Below, piece after piece: positions 42,165 through 54,500 of a DNA stretch of 64,000 nucleotides; the first letter of the stretch is position 1; the number at the start of each line of letters is the position of its first letter. The notes beneath the pieces were generated by a model, which saw only the letters and a list, made by a program, of their open reading frames with translations, did not search any database and had not been told where the DNA came from. Location of the stretch: positions 140,479 through 204,478 of the forward strand of contig QLIY01000175.1 of the NCBI GenBank assembly GCA_003260075.1. Direction: 5' to 3'. The DNA is from Phallusia mammillata (lineage: Eukaryota; Chordata; Ascidiacea; Phlebobranchia; Ascidiidae). A program made the translations under genes and the position numbers.

Positions 42165-45100
42165 TCATGTTTGTGACGTAATTATGACATCACAAAGCGT
42201 ACCTTGTCGAAGGCTCTGACCGTATTTGACGTCATAATGTGTTGTGAATTGTGATTTGTTGTCGTTTCTTTTCACATAACGATCATTGTTTGCGGAGAAA
42301 CCGGTCGATTCTTTGTTTCCAACCGACCTCAGATCACTAGCTCCCACTTGTGGATGTTGCTCACCGCGGAACCAAGCTTTTGCCAAACTAAACCAGAAAA
42401 ATGAATATTTAACACATAAGCATGCAAAGTTTGCAAACAAGTATGTGCAGTAAATGTAAATGAAGTTGTAGGGCTCTTATTTTAGCCCAGTGGTTTCCCA
42501 CATTTTTTGTTCTGTGCATCCTTTTAGTCGATATTCAAATCTCATTCCCCTACAAATTTAGTTTGCTAAAATGTCGTTTACATTAACATTTTAATGAAAT
42601 TCTTAGAAAAGAAATTAAAATTTCTGCATTGCCGCCCTAAATCGATTATACGAGAACTTTCTTATTTCAGCTCATATATGGCAAATGCAGCAATAACACA
42701 TAGCACAGACAACCAGTAAGAGATTAATATTGTGACACAAATTTTGGGGAATTCACCCTGGTTCGGAAACACTGGATTAACTGAATATAAACTCATAGAA
42801 ACAGTTCGATTTTACAATTAAAAAAAAAACTTTTCATATTGCGACAAAAACTATACACTTGTAGTTGAGGTAGTTCTAAGGTTCGCGGGTTCGAATACCA
42901 GGGTAGCAATTAACTTACGTGGAATGCTCTGCTCCCCTCTGCATGTTCACCATCTCACAAGGATCATTCTTCATGATGCGTTTTACCACCGGAGGGGGCA
43001 CCTGAGCCACATTGGTGAAAGCCTGTTGTGGAATTCTCTTCACAAAACGAGGCCGGGCGGTTTCGTAACTGTAACCTGAAAATCGTAATTTCATAAAGTA
43101 AAAAGAAACGCCATAATAACTCCGATGCTATGCGTACCACTAGTGGCGCAAAAAGTTGCAAAATCTGATAGTGCAAAAAAATTTTGGAGAAAATACTGTA
43201 AGCATCTAATTTTTTGTCAACGAAATAATACTAACCAGGCACATTACCCTCTAGCAACTTCTATGTAACTGAATGAGAAATGGTTACATGAATTCCTAGC
43301 CAAATAACAACAAAAATGGTTTGTTAACTGAACTGCTGCATATTATATGAACTCATTACCGCTTTCTGGCAATTGCATGGTTTGTACAACGTTTAAGGCG
43401 AAGTCTACATTATTTTTAATGCTCACAAAATGGGTCATAACGTATCGTTGTTTAATAAATAAGTTGTAGCTGCCAGGCATAATGTATCAACCAGTATTGC
43501 TCTCATACAAATAATCGACGTTTCGACGTCGCATACAAGATATTTTGCAAGATATGCCATTGTCCTGATGAAGGCGTCTTGTATGGGACGTCGAAACGTC
43601 GATTATTTGTAATAACAACTGCTGGAAGAGCAATACTCGTTTATAGCGGATCGTTGTAACTAATATTATGATTGAGTTATTACCGTTATCACGTTGAGCT
43701 CTTCCGCAAATTGCTCTGTTCATTTCTGATCCACTTAAGGTTGGCCATCTCACAAAGTTACCTTGATGCTCGCTTCGTTCTGTCGGTCTAAACAACAAAC
43801 ACAAAAGTGCACAAGTACATTAGGTTTTGATTTATGTCATACCCAATAAGAAATCAGGCACTGCAGAAATATTTCCCTAATGAAACCAGTTAGGACGGGG
43901 TTCTGTTAAGATGAACATAAATTCATAACTGGGATCAGGTCTAAAGCGTCCATGTAGACCAGCGATCACGTCACATTCACATAGAAATCATAGTACGCCA
44001 GGCTCACCGAAGGCGTTATACCGAATCAGTTGGTCACAATGCAGTAACCAAATAGCAAGGCATAGGAAATCTAGCCTGCGGAGGGATTCGAACCCTCAAC
44101 AAGACTCTTTCCGGGACTTAAATGAAACTCTGTAGCAAAAAAATCTTTTTCTAAAGCCTTATGTATATGCTGAAAACATTATGAGAATTAACAGCTTGCG
44201 AAATAAATTCATTCCAGCCCACTTGACGACGTTATTCAAACGTGTGTTAAAAATATTCCAAACATATTATTGTGTTCTAAATCTGTTTTTGCAGTTTAAT
44301 TAAAAATATTTGATCAGGCAAATTTACCTGCAGTACATCTCGCCACCGTACGGCGCCCTGTGTAGGTATTGGACGGGGTCGAAATGATGGTAATGCGTAA
44401 AACCGGACGGTTCCATTGTTCCGACGTCCTGTAACGCAACAAGCTTGTTTTAAAATTGTGTAAGTTTTATCCTAAAATTAAAAAAACAGATTTGTATGTA
44501 TACGAATGCGGTTAATCGCATGTCCAATTTGTCATGCATATTTATGCGATTAAGCGCAGGTTTTTTAACAAACAATGTAGCGGGATTCGCAAACCCCTTG
44601 CAATTAAACGGAATATGCGACTAAAAAGCATGTTATTTACCATATTCATCTGCAGTGTTTTTTTAAAGGTGTTTTTAAAGGTGCAAATTTCTCCAGCGGT
44701 TTCCCAAAATTTGGAAATGGCTATTTTTTGGTATTTAAATGAAACACTTGCGGTCTCTTAAAACTACTTAGCGGTCACCCAAACCAAACCTTAAAAAAAC
44801 CNNNNNNNNNNNNNNNNNNNNNNNNNNNNNNNNNNNNNNNNNNNNNNNNNNNNNNNNNNNNNNNNNNNNNNNNNNNNNNNNNNNNNNNNNNNNNNNNNNN
44901 NNNNNNNNNNNNNNNNNNNNNNNNNNNNNNNNNNNNNNNNTCCCAAAATACTGTACCTGTATTGTGTTTCTTGGTAGAGCTACTAACACCATAACGCAAA
45001 TGACAACCAAAGTCGATTAGAGGGCGTAAAGAGCTGAATTTTTTATTTAGCGGCTATAAATGGGTTGGGTTCGGAAATAAGTTTTTAAAATTTTTACATT

Positions 45101-46558
45101 AGTAAGTAATGTTTTGGGTTAGTTTTATTGAATTTTAAGTGCTAATACCTTACCCCGACCTTAATAGCCCTAACCGTGAGCATTTTTGGAGATATAACCA
45201 AATCGACTTTGGTTGTCATTTGCGTTATGGTGTTAGTAGCTCTACCGTGTTTCTTAGTTTCTAAAAACATGATTGCAACACAGTGAACTAGGATTCCTAC
45301 CTTCAAAAAAGTGCACATCCTTCTACTCGGCTCCCCTTTGTAACAAACATCGGTTTCCGTAACAAGGTTGAGTGAACCCTGGTCAAGATGGGCCACTCGT
45401 TTGTTCTGCAATCTACACAAAAGGGAATATGTGTGAAGGAACATAAGTTTTTCTGCCTAATTACTCTCAACAAATCTGTACGACCAACGTCTTGTCACCA
45501 GCTGCACTGATGAGACATTGCCTGCAGCTTACTTAAAAGGAACATTGATTTGGCATCAAATTACAGTGACCCTAAAACAATATCAATGTAATCATGTAAG
45601 GTCACTTATTTGTGCTGCGCAAAAAAGTGACTTTTCGCTACATATCCTGATCTCAAATGTATTGAATTGATTGAGTGTTTATAGTGCCCACTGCTCACCC
45701 AAATGCTTAGCGCTATAGCCAGGGTTGCCATACCGTCCTTATTTCTAAGATTTGTCCTTATTTTCAAAGGTTATGTCTTAGAAAAGTTCATTGTCCTTAT
45801 TTCTAAGAAATGTCCTTATTTTTGACTGTAGTCCTTATTTTGTCTTATTTTCCACAATTACTAGTCAAATCCCTGCTACAAGTAGAAGTGAACCTAGACC
45901 TGAGCTGTTGTGAGATGCACGAAGTATTTTCTACGAACAACGAGTTGCTGGAAAAGATTGTTTCTGGCCAAAATATTGCAAATATTATGTCATGGGTCGT
46001 ATAAAAGCAAAGATTTGTTCAAAAACGTTTGTTTCGTTTCGCATAACAATTTCATTTTTTGGTTGTCCTTGTTTTTGGTTTCAAGTCGATGGCAGCAACC
46101 CTGGCTATAGCCCATAAGTCTTCAACTAAATAGTTATCCATTCAGTGTGGCTCGATTTTTCTAACGCATGGCACAACAGGCCATGAACATGAGATCACAA
46201 ACCTAAAGACAACTAGATTAGTGGTCCCAAACGTTTTAGTTAAATCAGTGCGCATTTAAAAACTTATTAAAAAAAAACTAACCCCAACGAAAGAACGTAA
46301 ATCTTTATCTCTTCTCAGAAACTTGTCTTATCATTTTTGCCTTTCTGCATCCCCAAGAATCTCCCCGCATTCCTCAAGTTAAGATGAACATATTCATACT
46401 GGGAACAGCCCTAAAGAGTCCATGCAAACCAGCGATCACGACATACTCTTTCGGCCACTTTCGGCGACTTCATCACTGAGCCTGTGTAGCTCAGTTGATA
46501 AAAGCCTAAGACATGGGCGTGCAACATAAGGCCCGCGGGCCACAGTCCGGCCCGCCAA

Positions 46559-46622
<64 letters not shown>

Positions 46623-48312
46623 CGATAAAAATGCAATTTTCTGAGAATTTAGCAAATTTTTTCCGCTACTTTTTGGTAAATCTCCTAAGTTGCTATACTA
46701 TACATAACAAATATAAGCTAAATCAGCGTTTTTCAACCGGTGGCTAATACAGCAGTTACAGCAAGTAGCCTAATTCACCTAATGTGACGTAACAATTCCC
46801 TTTGTCTAGCAAACAATTATTTTGTTGCTTAAGTCCGTGCTGCGCTGAAATTCTGTATGTTGTAGAAAATAAATTTATTAATGCTTTAGGAAGAATTTCC
46901 AATTTATTGTGCACATGAAAAAAAAGTTGTGTGGCCCTCGCTTGAGGTCCGAAATTGGTTATACGGCCCACCGACGAAATATGTTGCACACCCGTGGCCT
47001 AAGAAAAGACTCTTGTCGTAGGTTTAGCGCCTTCAATGGGACTGGCGTACTATAATCACTTTCTCCTACTTGGACCTAAATGACCTGTCCACAAACTGGT
47101 ATTTCAACACAGCAACTATGCCCACCTTCTTAGTAAAGGTCGATGTCTTCCTTCATCCATTGTCATCAACCTAGCCTCGTGCACAGCCTTCGTGTCAGCA
47201 GTGGTGATCGGAGTCTTTTGTGTGAAGCCTGATTCATTACGAACCATTCTATTTTGCAAGAAAATAAATATAAAGTGAAAAAAATCATAATGAATGATCT
47301 CATGATACCAGTTCAATATACAGCTCCTTCACTTGTAAATGCATCAGAAATTGGCTTTTATTTGGTTAAAACGTACTATATATTTATTTCCGACTGTATA
47401 AACTACAGCATTTATCACAAGGCTTTTAATTTTTTCTGAACTTTTAGGTCTGAACTTATTAATAAGATTAACTCATAAAGATGTATCATAAATTTACTTC
47501 TCACTGCATAAACTGAGGCCTTTACCATCAGACCTTCTATTTTATTTTTTGTGTAAATGCCCGAACTTTTAAAGATTTTGTGTCCAGATTAAAAATAATC
47601 CCAAAATACTGTACCTAAACACTAACTATAATAGCTGAAAAGCTTACTGATTTTGTACATAATTGGAATAGACATAATGTTAGGATTAACTTTCAAATGA
47701 CTTGGATAGTTAATTTATCAAACTGTTCTTACTTGAGAGGAAGTTTATCATTTCCATTTGAGCCAGTGTAGTAAAGTCTATGTTGTTTACAGTAAGATGT
47801 GTCATAGTTGTCTTTTAGAAGCTCCCCAACAGCCAAATTGTCCAACTTGTCAATAGTAGAAGTGTAACTAACATTTGGCCTTGAAAAAGTGTAAAACAAA
47901 AACTCGTTAAGGCAATAAAACTGTTCTCAGCTTGCTTTTCAAAGAAACTAACTTAAAATTAGGTAATGCAAACAACTAGTCTGTAATTCCCTGCAGTGTA
48001 ACCAAAAAAACACTACACAAAGGCAAGGTTTCTAAAGCAATTAGTGAATAACGTTGTAACTTAATAAACCCTAAATATTTCCCTACAAAACACAATCCCT
48101 ACAAAAATCAGAAATGTTTGTGGAAATTTGATTTTCACTTACCTAAAGTTAGCAAGATAGCCTGTTCCTTTGGGTTTGGCTGCCCTGGGCAAAAACCCTT
48201 CCTTACCGTAATTACTCGAATACGAGGTAGAATAGAAATGCAACTTATTGTCCTCGGCGCCTTTGCTGCACTTAATTACAGCGGCGGGCGGCCCAGATCG
48301 CAATTTACACAT
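42165..48312 (-). CDS. SAXO4: SAXO4 / PPP1R32, axonemal microtubule-associated protein, complete
   Basis: Eight exons in minus-strand order: 48312-48143, 47879-47733, 47248-47126, 45412-45301, 44428-44328, 43787-43684, 43075-42919, 42387-42165 (stop TGA). All join in phase, giving 378 residues (human about 425). Matches to the vertebrate protein include the N-terminal LHFYSTSYSSNYGKEGF and GTGYLANFRPNVSYTSTIDK. Repeated ESGF, EPSGFTHYH and ESTGFSANN motifs follow, and the C-terminal KESTGFSANNDRYV. SAXO-type proteins bind ciliary and flagellar doublet microtubules; human PPP1R32 was also described as a protein-phosphatase-1 interactor. The ATG chosen (48310-48312) gives MCKLRSGPPAAV before the conserved part. 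Introns carry SINEs, hAT elements and a 139-base N gap. Confidence 0.88.
42488..42774. mobile_element. hAT-like MITE
   Basis: The left end is CAGTGGTTTCCCACAT and the right end GGTTCGGAAACACTG. It lies in the last SAXO4 intron (42388-42918). No clear target duplication was found. Confidence 0.6.
43468..43640. repeat. Inverted repeat with hammerhead-like core
   Basis: The arms are ACAAATAATCGACGTTTCGA (43505 region) and its complement (43586-43610). Just before the right arm is CTGATGA (43565-43571), a GGCGTC/GACGTC stem and GAAACGTC. The core has one extra A relative to the canonical hammerhead. A similar arrangement occurs at 52320-52450. Confidence 0.55.
43913..44112 (-). mobile_element. 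tRNA-derived SINE
   Basis: On the minus strand it starts with a B box (GAGGGTTCGAATCCCTCCGC) and runs to the shared 3' end (complement of AAGATGAACATAAATTCATA). It is the best-preserved minus-strand copy in the window and lies in a SAXO4 intron. Confidence 0.7.
44655..44801 (+). repeat. Interspersed repeat, copy 1, cut by an N gap
   Basis: The sequence with CTCCAGCGGTTTCCCAAAAT and ACACTTGCGGTCTCTTA recurs at 53518-53680. This copy ends at the N gap 44802-44940. Confidence 0.6.
44802..44940. other. Run of 139 N (assembly gap)
   Basis: This explicit gap lies in the SAXO4 intron between exons at 44428 and 45301. Confidence 0.98.
44973..45246. mobile_element. Fold-back (Mutator-like) element C, 274 bp
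   Basis: The ends are GGTAGAGCTACTAACAC and its complement, flanked by the perfect 9-bp duplication GTGTTTCTT (44964-44972 and 45247-45255). The private arm ATAACGCAAATGACAACCAA is mirrored in the right arm. The core with CTAATAGCCCTAACCG is shared with elements at 57154 and 59964. Confidence 0.85.
45491..45532 (+). ncRNA. Deleted hammerhead motif
   Basis: The stem I strands AGCTGCA (45500-45506) and TGCAGCT (45523-45529) and the core CTGATGA are intact. The second half of stem II, GAAA, stem III and the cleavage site are deleted, so this copy cannot be active. Confidence 0.65.
46481..47050 (+). mobile_element. SINE split by a hAT-like element with a G gap
   Basis: The SINE starts CTGAGCCTGTGTAGCTCAG at 46479 and resumes after 46997. 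The insert 46512-46996 has ends CATGGGCGTGCAACAT and ATGTTGCACACCCGTG and a perfect 8-bp duplication GCCTAAGA (46504-46511 and 46997-47004). A 64-base G run (46559-46622) replaces part of the insert. Confidence 0.8.
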
Positions 48313-48547
48313 TTTCCCACCTAACCTGCGTAATACCTAAATTGCTGCAACCAATTTCCTTCAAACTGCAAACTTTAATCAGCTGTTGCCTGTGTCTGTG
48401 AAGTAACAATGCAAGAAACGTAACAATGCAACTTTTTTGCCAACTGACATATCTCAGGTGTGTTTTTCATTCGTGGATTAGTTTAGAAAACATTGCGGTG
48501 TAAGTTTAGTAAACTGTTCGAATTAATTGTTTACAGTTTCGATAACA
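48313..48547. promoter_or_regulatory. Candidate bidirectional promoter, SAXO4 / membrane-protein gene
   Basis: The two start codons (SAXO4 on minus at 48312, the 900-residue protein on plus at 48548) are only 235 bases apart, so both promoters must lie here or within the transcribed parts. No clear TATA box is seen. The call rests on spacing alone. Confidence 0.5.
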
Positions 48548-51500
48548 ATGCGTATGAATATTGTGACATCACATTGGGCAATCTTTTGTTGTGTTTTTTG
48601 CCGATTTTGGTCTGAAACTGATGAAAGAACGATTGGATCTTACGTTGACTGGATTTGTGAAGGTAACTGATATGTTTAGTAAATAAATCGGGGCATATCT
48701 TGTTATATTATGTCCTAAAAGCTATGGATGGCGTTCGTAAGGCATTTCAAATGACAAGTTTTTGCGTCTGTGGGCAAAAAATAATGTCAATAAGGTGAAA
48801 TATCCCCTTATTTTACGCAGAAACGCATAGTCATCAATTAGATCAGGGGTGTGCAACCTGCGGCCCTTGAATAAAGGTTGTGCGGCCCGCAGAGACGCCT
48901 GGATTTCAATTGTACTGGCAAACGAGTCCAACTATTATATCTTTTGGAGCAGATTAATGCACCCGATGCTATTTTTATGCGATCTAGCAATATGCGACTA
49001 GAATCAAATGCGAATTTCACTTGTAGTTAAGCATATTTGGTATGCAAAAAAGTAAAATCACCGTGTGTTATATAAAGGTGCGGCCCGCGATCTAATTTTG
49101 GCAATTGTATTTAGCCCCACAGTAACAAAGGTTGCACACCCCTGAATTAGATAATCAAAATTACTTTAAAAACTGTGCTACACTTATAACAAGTAGATCT
49201 ATGTAATCGTTGTTTTGTGGCATGTACAAAACTGCCTCTAAACCCTAAAAGTGCTAAATGTGTTTTTGAATGGACAAAATTGGCAAAAAACGAGTTTGTC
49301 AAAAGACCAGATTCAACTTTTCGAGGTATTTCCCAGTCTAAAGACATGAGGTAATGACCAGACTTCTTAGTGGGTTTAGCACCTTTTCGAATTATTTTTC
49401 AGTCTAAAGAAAAGAAGTAGTTAAGTTGAATCTGACTTAGTACATTAAGTATAGGTTTCATGAATTTCAAAAATCAGACAAATTAACAATTTTTCAGCAT
49501 ACTTTGACTGTTTTCGCGCGTGTTACAAAGGCAAGCCGAGGAAAAAGACAAGTATTTAAATTAAACAAAAAACGTTCTCTCCAGATGCGGCTCCCTGTGT
49601 ACGAGCAATTCGACCACGTGGTGGTGCAGCTGTGGTTGGGAGAAGTGCAGTGGATTACACTTTGGAGATCGGAGTTCACAGAAGGCAAAGTGAACAAGAC
49701 GAGCTTGTGAAAAAATGGTCGTCGTTGAAATATGAAACCACGTGGAGCGTTGAAATCCAGTGGTACAGGCTGTTAGAGACTAAAATGCGAGTGCCCTTAC
49801 CAACATGCAGGTGTGAAAAACGTGTTTTCTTAAGCTAAATTGGGTGTAAAGTTTGTCATGTTATTCTGAATCCCTTTACATGAGTAAACCTTGTCAGATT
49901 TCTAAGTCCTGTCCAGTTGGTCCAAAAGGCCACACCCTTTTGCATTTAAATATATAGTGTGTATTTGATTTCAAAGTTAAACTTTCATAGCAAGAAAACT
50001 GTGTTAATAAATTGTAATCGATAAAACTTGACATTTGCAGTAACCATGGTTGAGAAAATGTTCATTTTATTTCAGAAACAAACTGCGTTGTCAAGTTTCG
50101 TTGCTTGGTGATGACGTACAACAACTTGACACGTCATCAAACAGTTACGTGTACCGTCATTACTTGGTAGAGGTCAGATTTCAAGGTCACCCCTCAGTGT
50201 CGAGTATGGAACTAATCCTGAGGAAAGATTCGCTAAACAGTGAAGCCGGTCCTGTCCGACAGGAAACAGTCAAACCGCGCCAAGACAATGACAAACATTC
50301 TTTTGCAATTGATGACGACATAAACGACGTAAGAAACCACCCGAAATATGATTGGTTGTTTAACCGCAAGTCAAACTTTCGAGGCGCTGATGACATCACC
50401 AGTGATGACGACACTAATGGTGTTCAACCTCAAGGTGACGACGTAGAAAAATATCCAAACATTGTACAAGCACAGTATGATGTCATCAATGACGTAGATG
50501 ACACGAAGGTTTCAAATGATTTTGTCGGAAACGAAATTCCAGATGATTATGACGCCATAAACTGGAACAATGACGTAATACAGTCAGACTCAGGGTTGGA
50601 GAAATATACGAGTGAAATAACTGACAAGACCCAAGCGCAAAAAGGTAAAGAAATAGCAAAATGACGCAACAATCGCGGTTGTTTCGAAACTTATTGAGCC
50701 GAGCAACACTAACAATTGCGAGAGCCTTAGTAATATGTCAATCAAATCACGCCATATGGTCTGATTGGCCGACTTCCTCTGTGCCAGACTACGCCCATCA
50801 ATATGAGGCGTTTTTGGCTCGCTTAAGCTTTCAGCAGAGTGGCGCAGCGGAAGCGTGCTGGGCCCATAACCCAGAGGTCAATGGATCGAAACCATCCTCT
50901 GCTATATGCCTCTGCCTCAGTGATTAAGCCAGGCAGTTTTTTGTCTGAAAATTTTCCATTTTTTTCACGCGAATCCGATTTTTCATGGCGTTGCAAAGCA
51001 TTGTGTTGCAAGAAACCGTTTTTGACAGATCCGATTTTATGAATTTAAAACATATGAATATGTCCAAACCGGCTAATAGATACTGTTTTTGTATTGAATT
51101 TATTTTGGTTGGTGAAAGAACATAGCGACACAATTGCACTAAAACAATCACCAAGCCGGAAATAGCTGCGCAACGTTTTAATGTTATGGAGCGCAAAACT
51201 GTGAATACATCGTATTTTGTCTGTTTTTGTTGAATTGTATGTTTGTAAAGTAAGCCAGTTGCCTAAACTTTGTCAGTCTTTGAATAGGGAGAAATGCACT
51301 TTAATTTTATTTGGAATTTCAGTGACAGAAAAAAACAGATTATTTTTTGAATTTCAGATGATGGATTGTCGGTTGGTTGGATTGTGGTTTTGTGCTTGTT
51401 ATCTGCCCTTATCCCGGCTGGCATTGTGGCTTTCTGCTGCTTGAGAAGGAAAAAGCCAAGGCGAGTAAAATGCCCTGGACGCAAGTTCTGCGTTAATTTG

Positions 51501-54500
51501 AAACACCAGCCATTCCATTTAATAGAACAAGGTGTAAAAATCTAATAACTTGGTCTAACATTATCGGTCTCAAGCAAACCAGGTTTATGAACCATATGTT
51601 TCAGCCTAGACTATAACTTTTATTTCGCTACAATCACAAAGTGGGTCGTTATTGGACAAGCAAACGGCAAAATTAGGGTTTTGTCCATCATGTTCCAATC
51701 TAACTGACAACAGTTTTTGCAGCTATTAAAATACACTTTAATGTGGCATGGCGTGTCATAAATCACAAACTCGAAGTTTCAAACTTTGCCACTTTTACTC
51801 AGAAAACGAAGAAAGTTAACGAGGGACGATTTTGACGTTGGAATTCCCGCCACCAGCTCGTCACGTGACGACCACCACCAGTCAAAGCGAGGGCGTTTCG
51901 CGCGCTATTTCAAATCTCGCTCAAAGAAAGATTTTCAGCCATTTCCCAGTCAAGGGCCGCGCAAAGTGAGAACGACAAAATCCAAAGCGGCAAAATACGA
52001 GAGACTCAACGCTGACGCTACGGATGACGAAGAAGTTTTTCCAACAGACAGAAGTGGATTGTTGGGTGAAAATTCAAACAAACGAGACGAAGAACGGAGG
52101 GACAGAATCCAAATGCTGAAAGACAAATCAAAATTACTGCGAGAAAGGTAGAGATTTACGTACAGTTAGGAAGTAGTCGTTTAGTCAATACTTTAGGATC
52201 AAACATACATGTGTTTGTGATTAAAATGGAGAAACACCTTCCAAAAAATGAACTGAAAACTGATAATGTAACAATAACAAATGTCATTATAAAAGCTATT
52301 GCTGCCAGGCATAATATCAACCTTTATAAGAGCTCTTCTGGCAATTGTATTTAAATAACACTGAATGCGGGTACCCTGATGAAAGCGACCTGTATAGGAC
52401 GTCGAAACATCGGTACAAAAATACAATTGCCAGAAGAGCTCTTTTAAGTTGTAAGAAACACTTGTGTGTGTGTTTTGTTTTTATTCAAAAATTGATGACA
52501 CAAACCTCAACAGAGCCACAACATTCGTTACGTCAGCTCGACGAAAGAGTGGCGTAATAAAGGATGACGTCACGAAGTTTGCGCACCACAGTGGCAAGCG
52601 TGTAGCTCCCATTCTGCGCCGGATCTTTGAATGGTGCGTTGGGCTCATCCGACGATGCTGCGGCGAAAAATATCAAGAGCGCGCTGACTTCATCGATACA
52701 AGCAACACGAGCGACGAGTACGGCGGGGCCACAAAAATCATAATCGGCAAGAGCGCTCCGTCGCCATCTAGTGGTAAAGAGAAATCTCTTCACCCAGAAG
52801 CCGACATCAGCGGACGTTTCTACTTTTCCACAAAACCGAAAGGCAGCATAAACCGTGATGACATCATACCTACGTCATCGGGAGTATCCCCTTTAGTTGA
52901 TGACGTCATACATACGTCATTGGGTGTATCCCCTTCTGTTCCGATCACTTGCTCCATTCACGTTCCCAGCAAAGGTAATTGCGGTCTTCATTGTCTTCAA
53001 CGTCACGCAACCGAAGAGATAGTGACGTCATCAGATACATCATCACCGCAGTCGACTACTTCTGTGACGTCAATCGGCTCTGACGTCAGTGCAACTAGAA
53101 CGACAAGGGGCAACGGAGACGGACCAACAGTTTCGAACGGGTGAGCGGAGGGATTATCCATAGAAATAGTTACTGCAAATATGACGTTATTATTGTCGCA
53201 GATTTTTATGCCATAAGCTCACAACAGACAAAATTGGCTAATTGCAGATATGTGGCGTATAAAGAACGCAGTTATTTAAATTAAAAGTGAGACTGGGATA
53301 GGGTTATGGACTAAATTTTTGTTTAGTTTTATTATTATTATTATAAAACCTTCTCCCAACCCTGATAGCCTATAACCGTCAGCATTTTCACACATTTCGT
53401 GTTTTTCGGAAATGCGTTTTGCGCTATCCATCGTTTTTTATCAAACTTTTTTTGATGTGAGTTCTTACCTTAGTAGAATTTCCGTTAGAAATAATTTATC
53501 TGATATAATTCACCTGTCCAGTGTTTTTTTCAGGTGTTTTTTTTCAGGTGGGACCGTTTCGGTCCCCCAAATTTCTCCAGCGGTTTCCCAAAATTTGGAC
53601 TTTGGATTTTTTGGTATTTAAATCAAACACTTGCGGTCTCTTAGCGGTCACCCAAACCAAACCTTAAAAAAAACCTGCATCTGTCAATTGTTTCTGATTT
53701 GAAATATCTTTTCAGACCTTCACTTCCGAATGTCCTGCTTCAAACACGTGCAAGTTTTCGGCGGGAAAATCGTCGAATGCAAAACCTGCTTCGAAACTGG
53801 GAAGAGCGGAGCAAGTCAAACGTCACAAACAGCGGTGCGACGTCACAAAGGAGTCGCGTGATTATCGGTTCTCGTCGTTCAGCGTCAGGTGAGATGAGGC
53901 AAAAAACGAATTCTACATCAGTGGGTATCAACCTTTATCGACGAATTCCTCACTTAACAATTCCAAACATTCTCATTCCTCCCCAATAAACTGCATAGTA
54001 GATGCTAAAAGCTAAACCACACAAAGATCATTTTGTATTGGGTGTTTTATTAAGTTCAGAGGCTATATTGCCAAAGCTAAAGTGTCTATTTACAAACCAC
54101 ATGTAAACATTAAAGTACATTCTTCCCCTCAAGTTTTAAAATTCTTAAATCCCTCCCAGTTTGGGACCCACTAGCGCATATCAAACTTGTCACAAACATT
54201 TCTGCTGTAATACTACGGAAAAAGAGTACATTTAAGGTGAAAAAGAGTACTGGAAAAGTACATTAGTGTGCTGTAGTTGCAGGTTTAAATCCCACCACAA
54301 AGTAATCGATATCAACGGTTCCATGCTTGTAAGTCATCTTCGATAAGTTCTAGTTTATGCTTAATTTCTGCCTGCCATTATTTACGTTGGATCGCGTACA
54401 AAATTTTATATTTAAGTTGACGACTGTTATTTGTTCTAAAACACAGAAGACAGATTCATGAGGATCGGAGTTGGACAAAATGAAACGAAGACTTGTCCGC

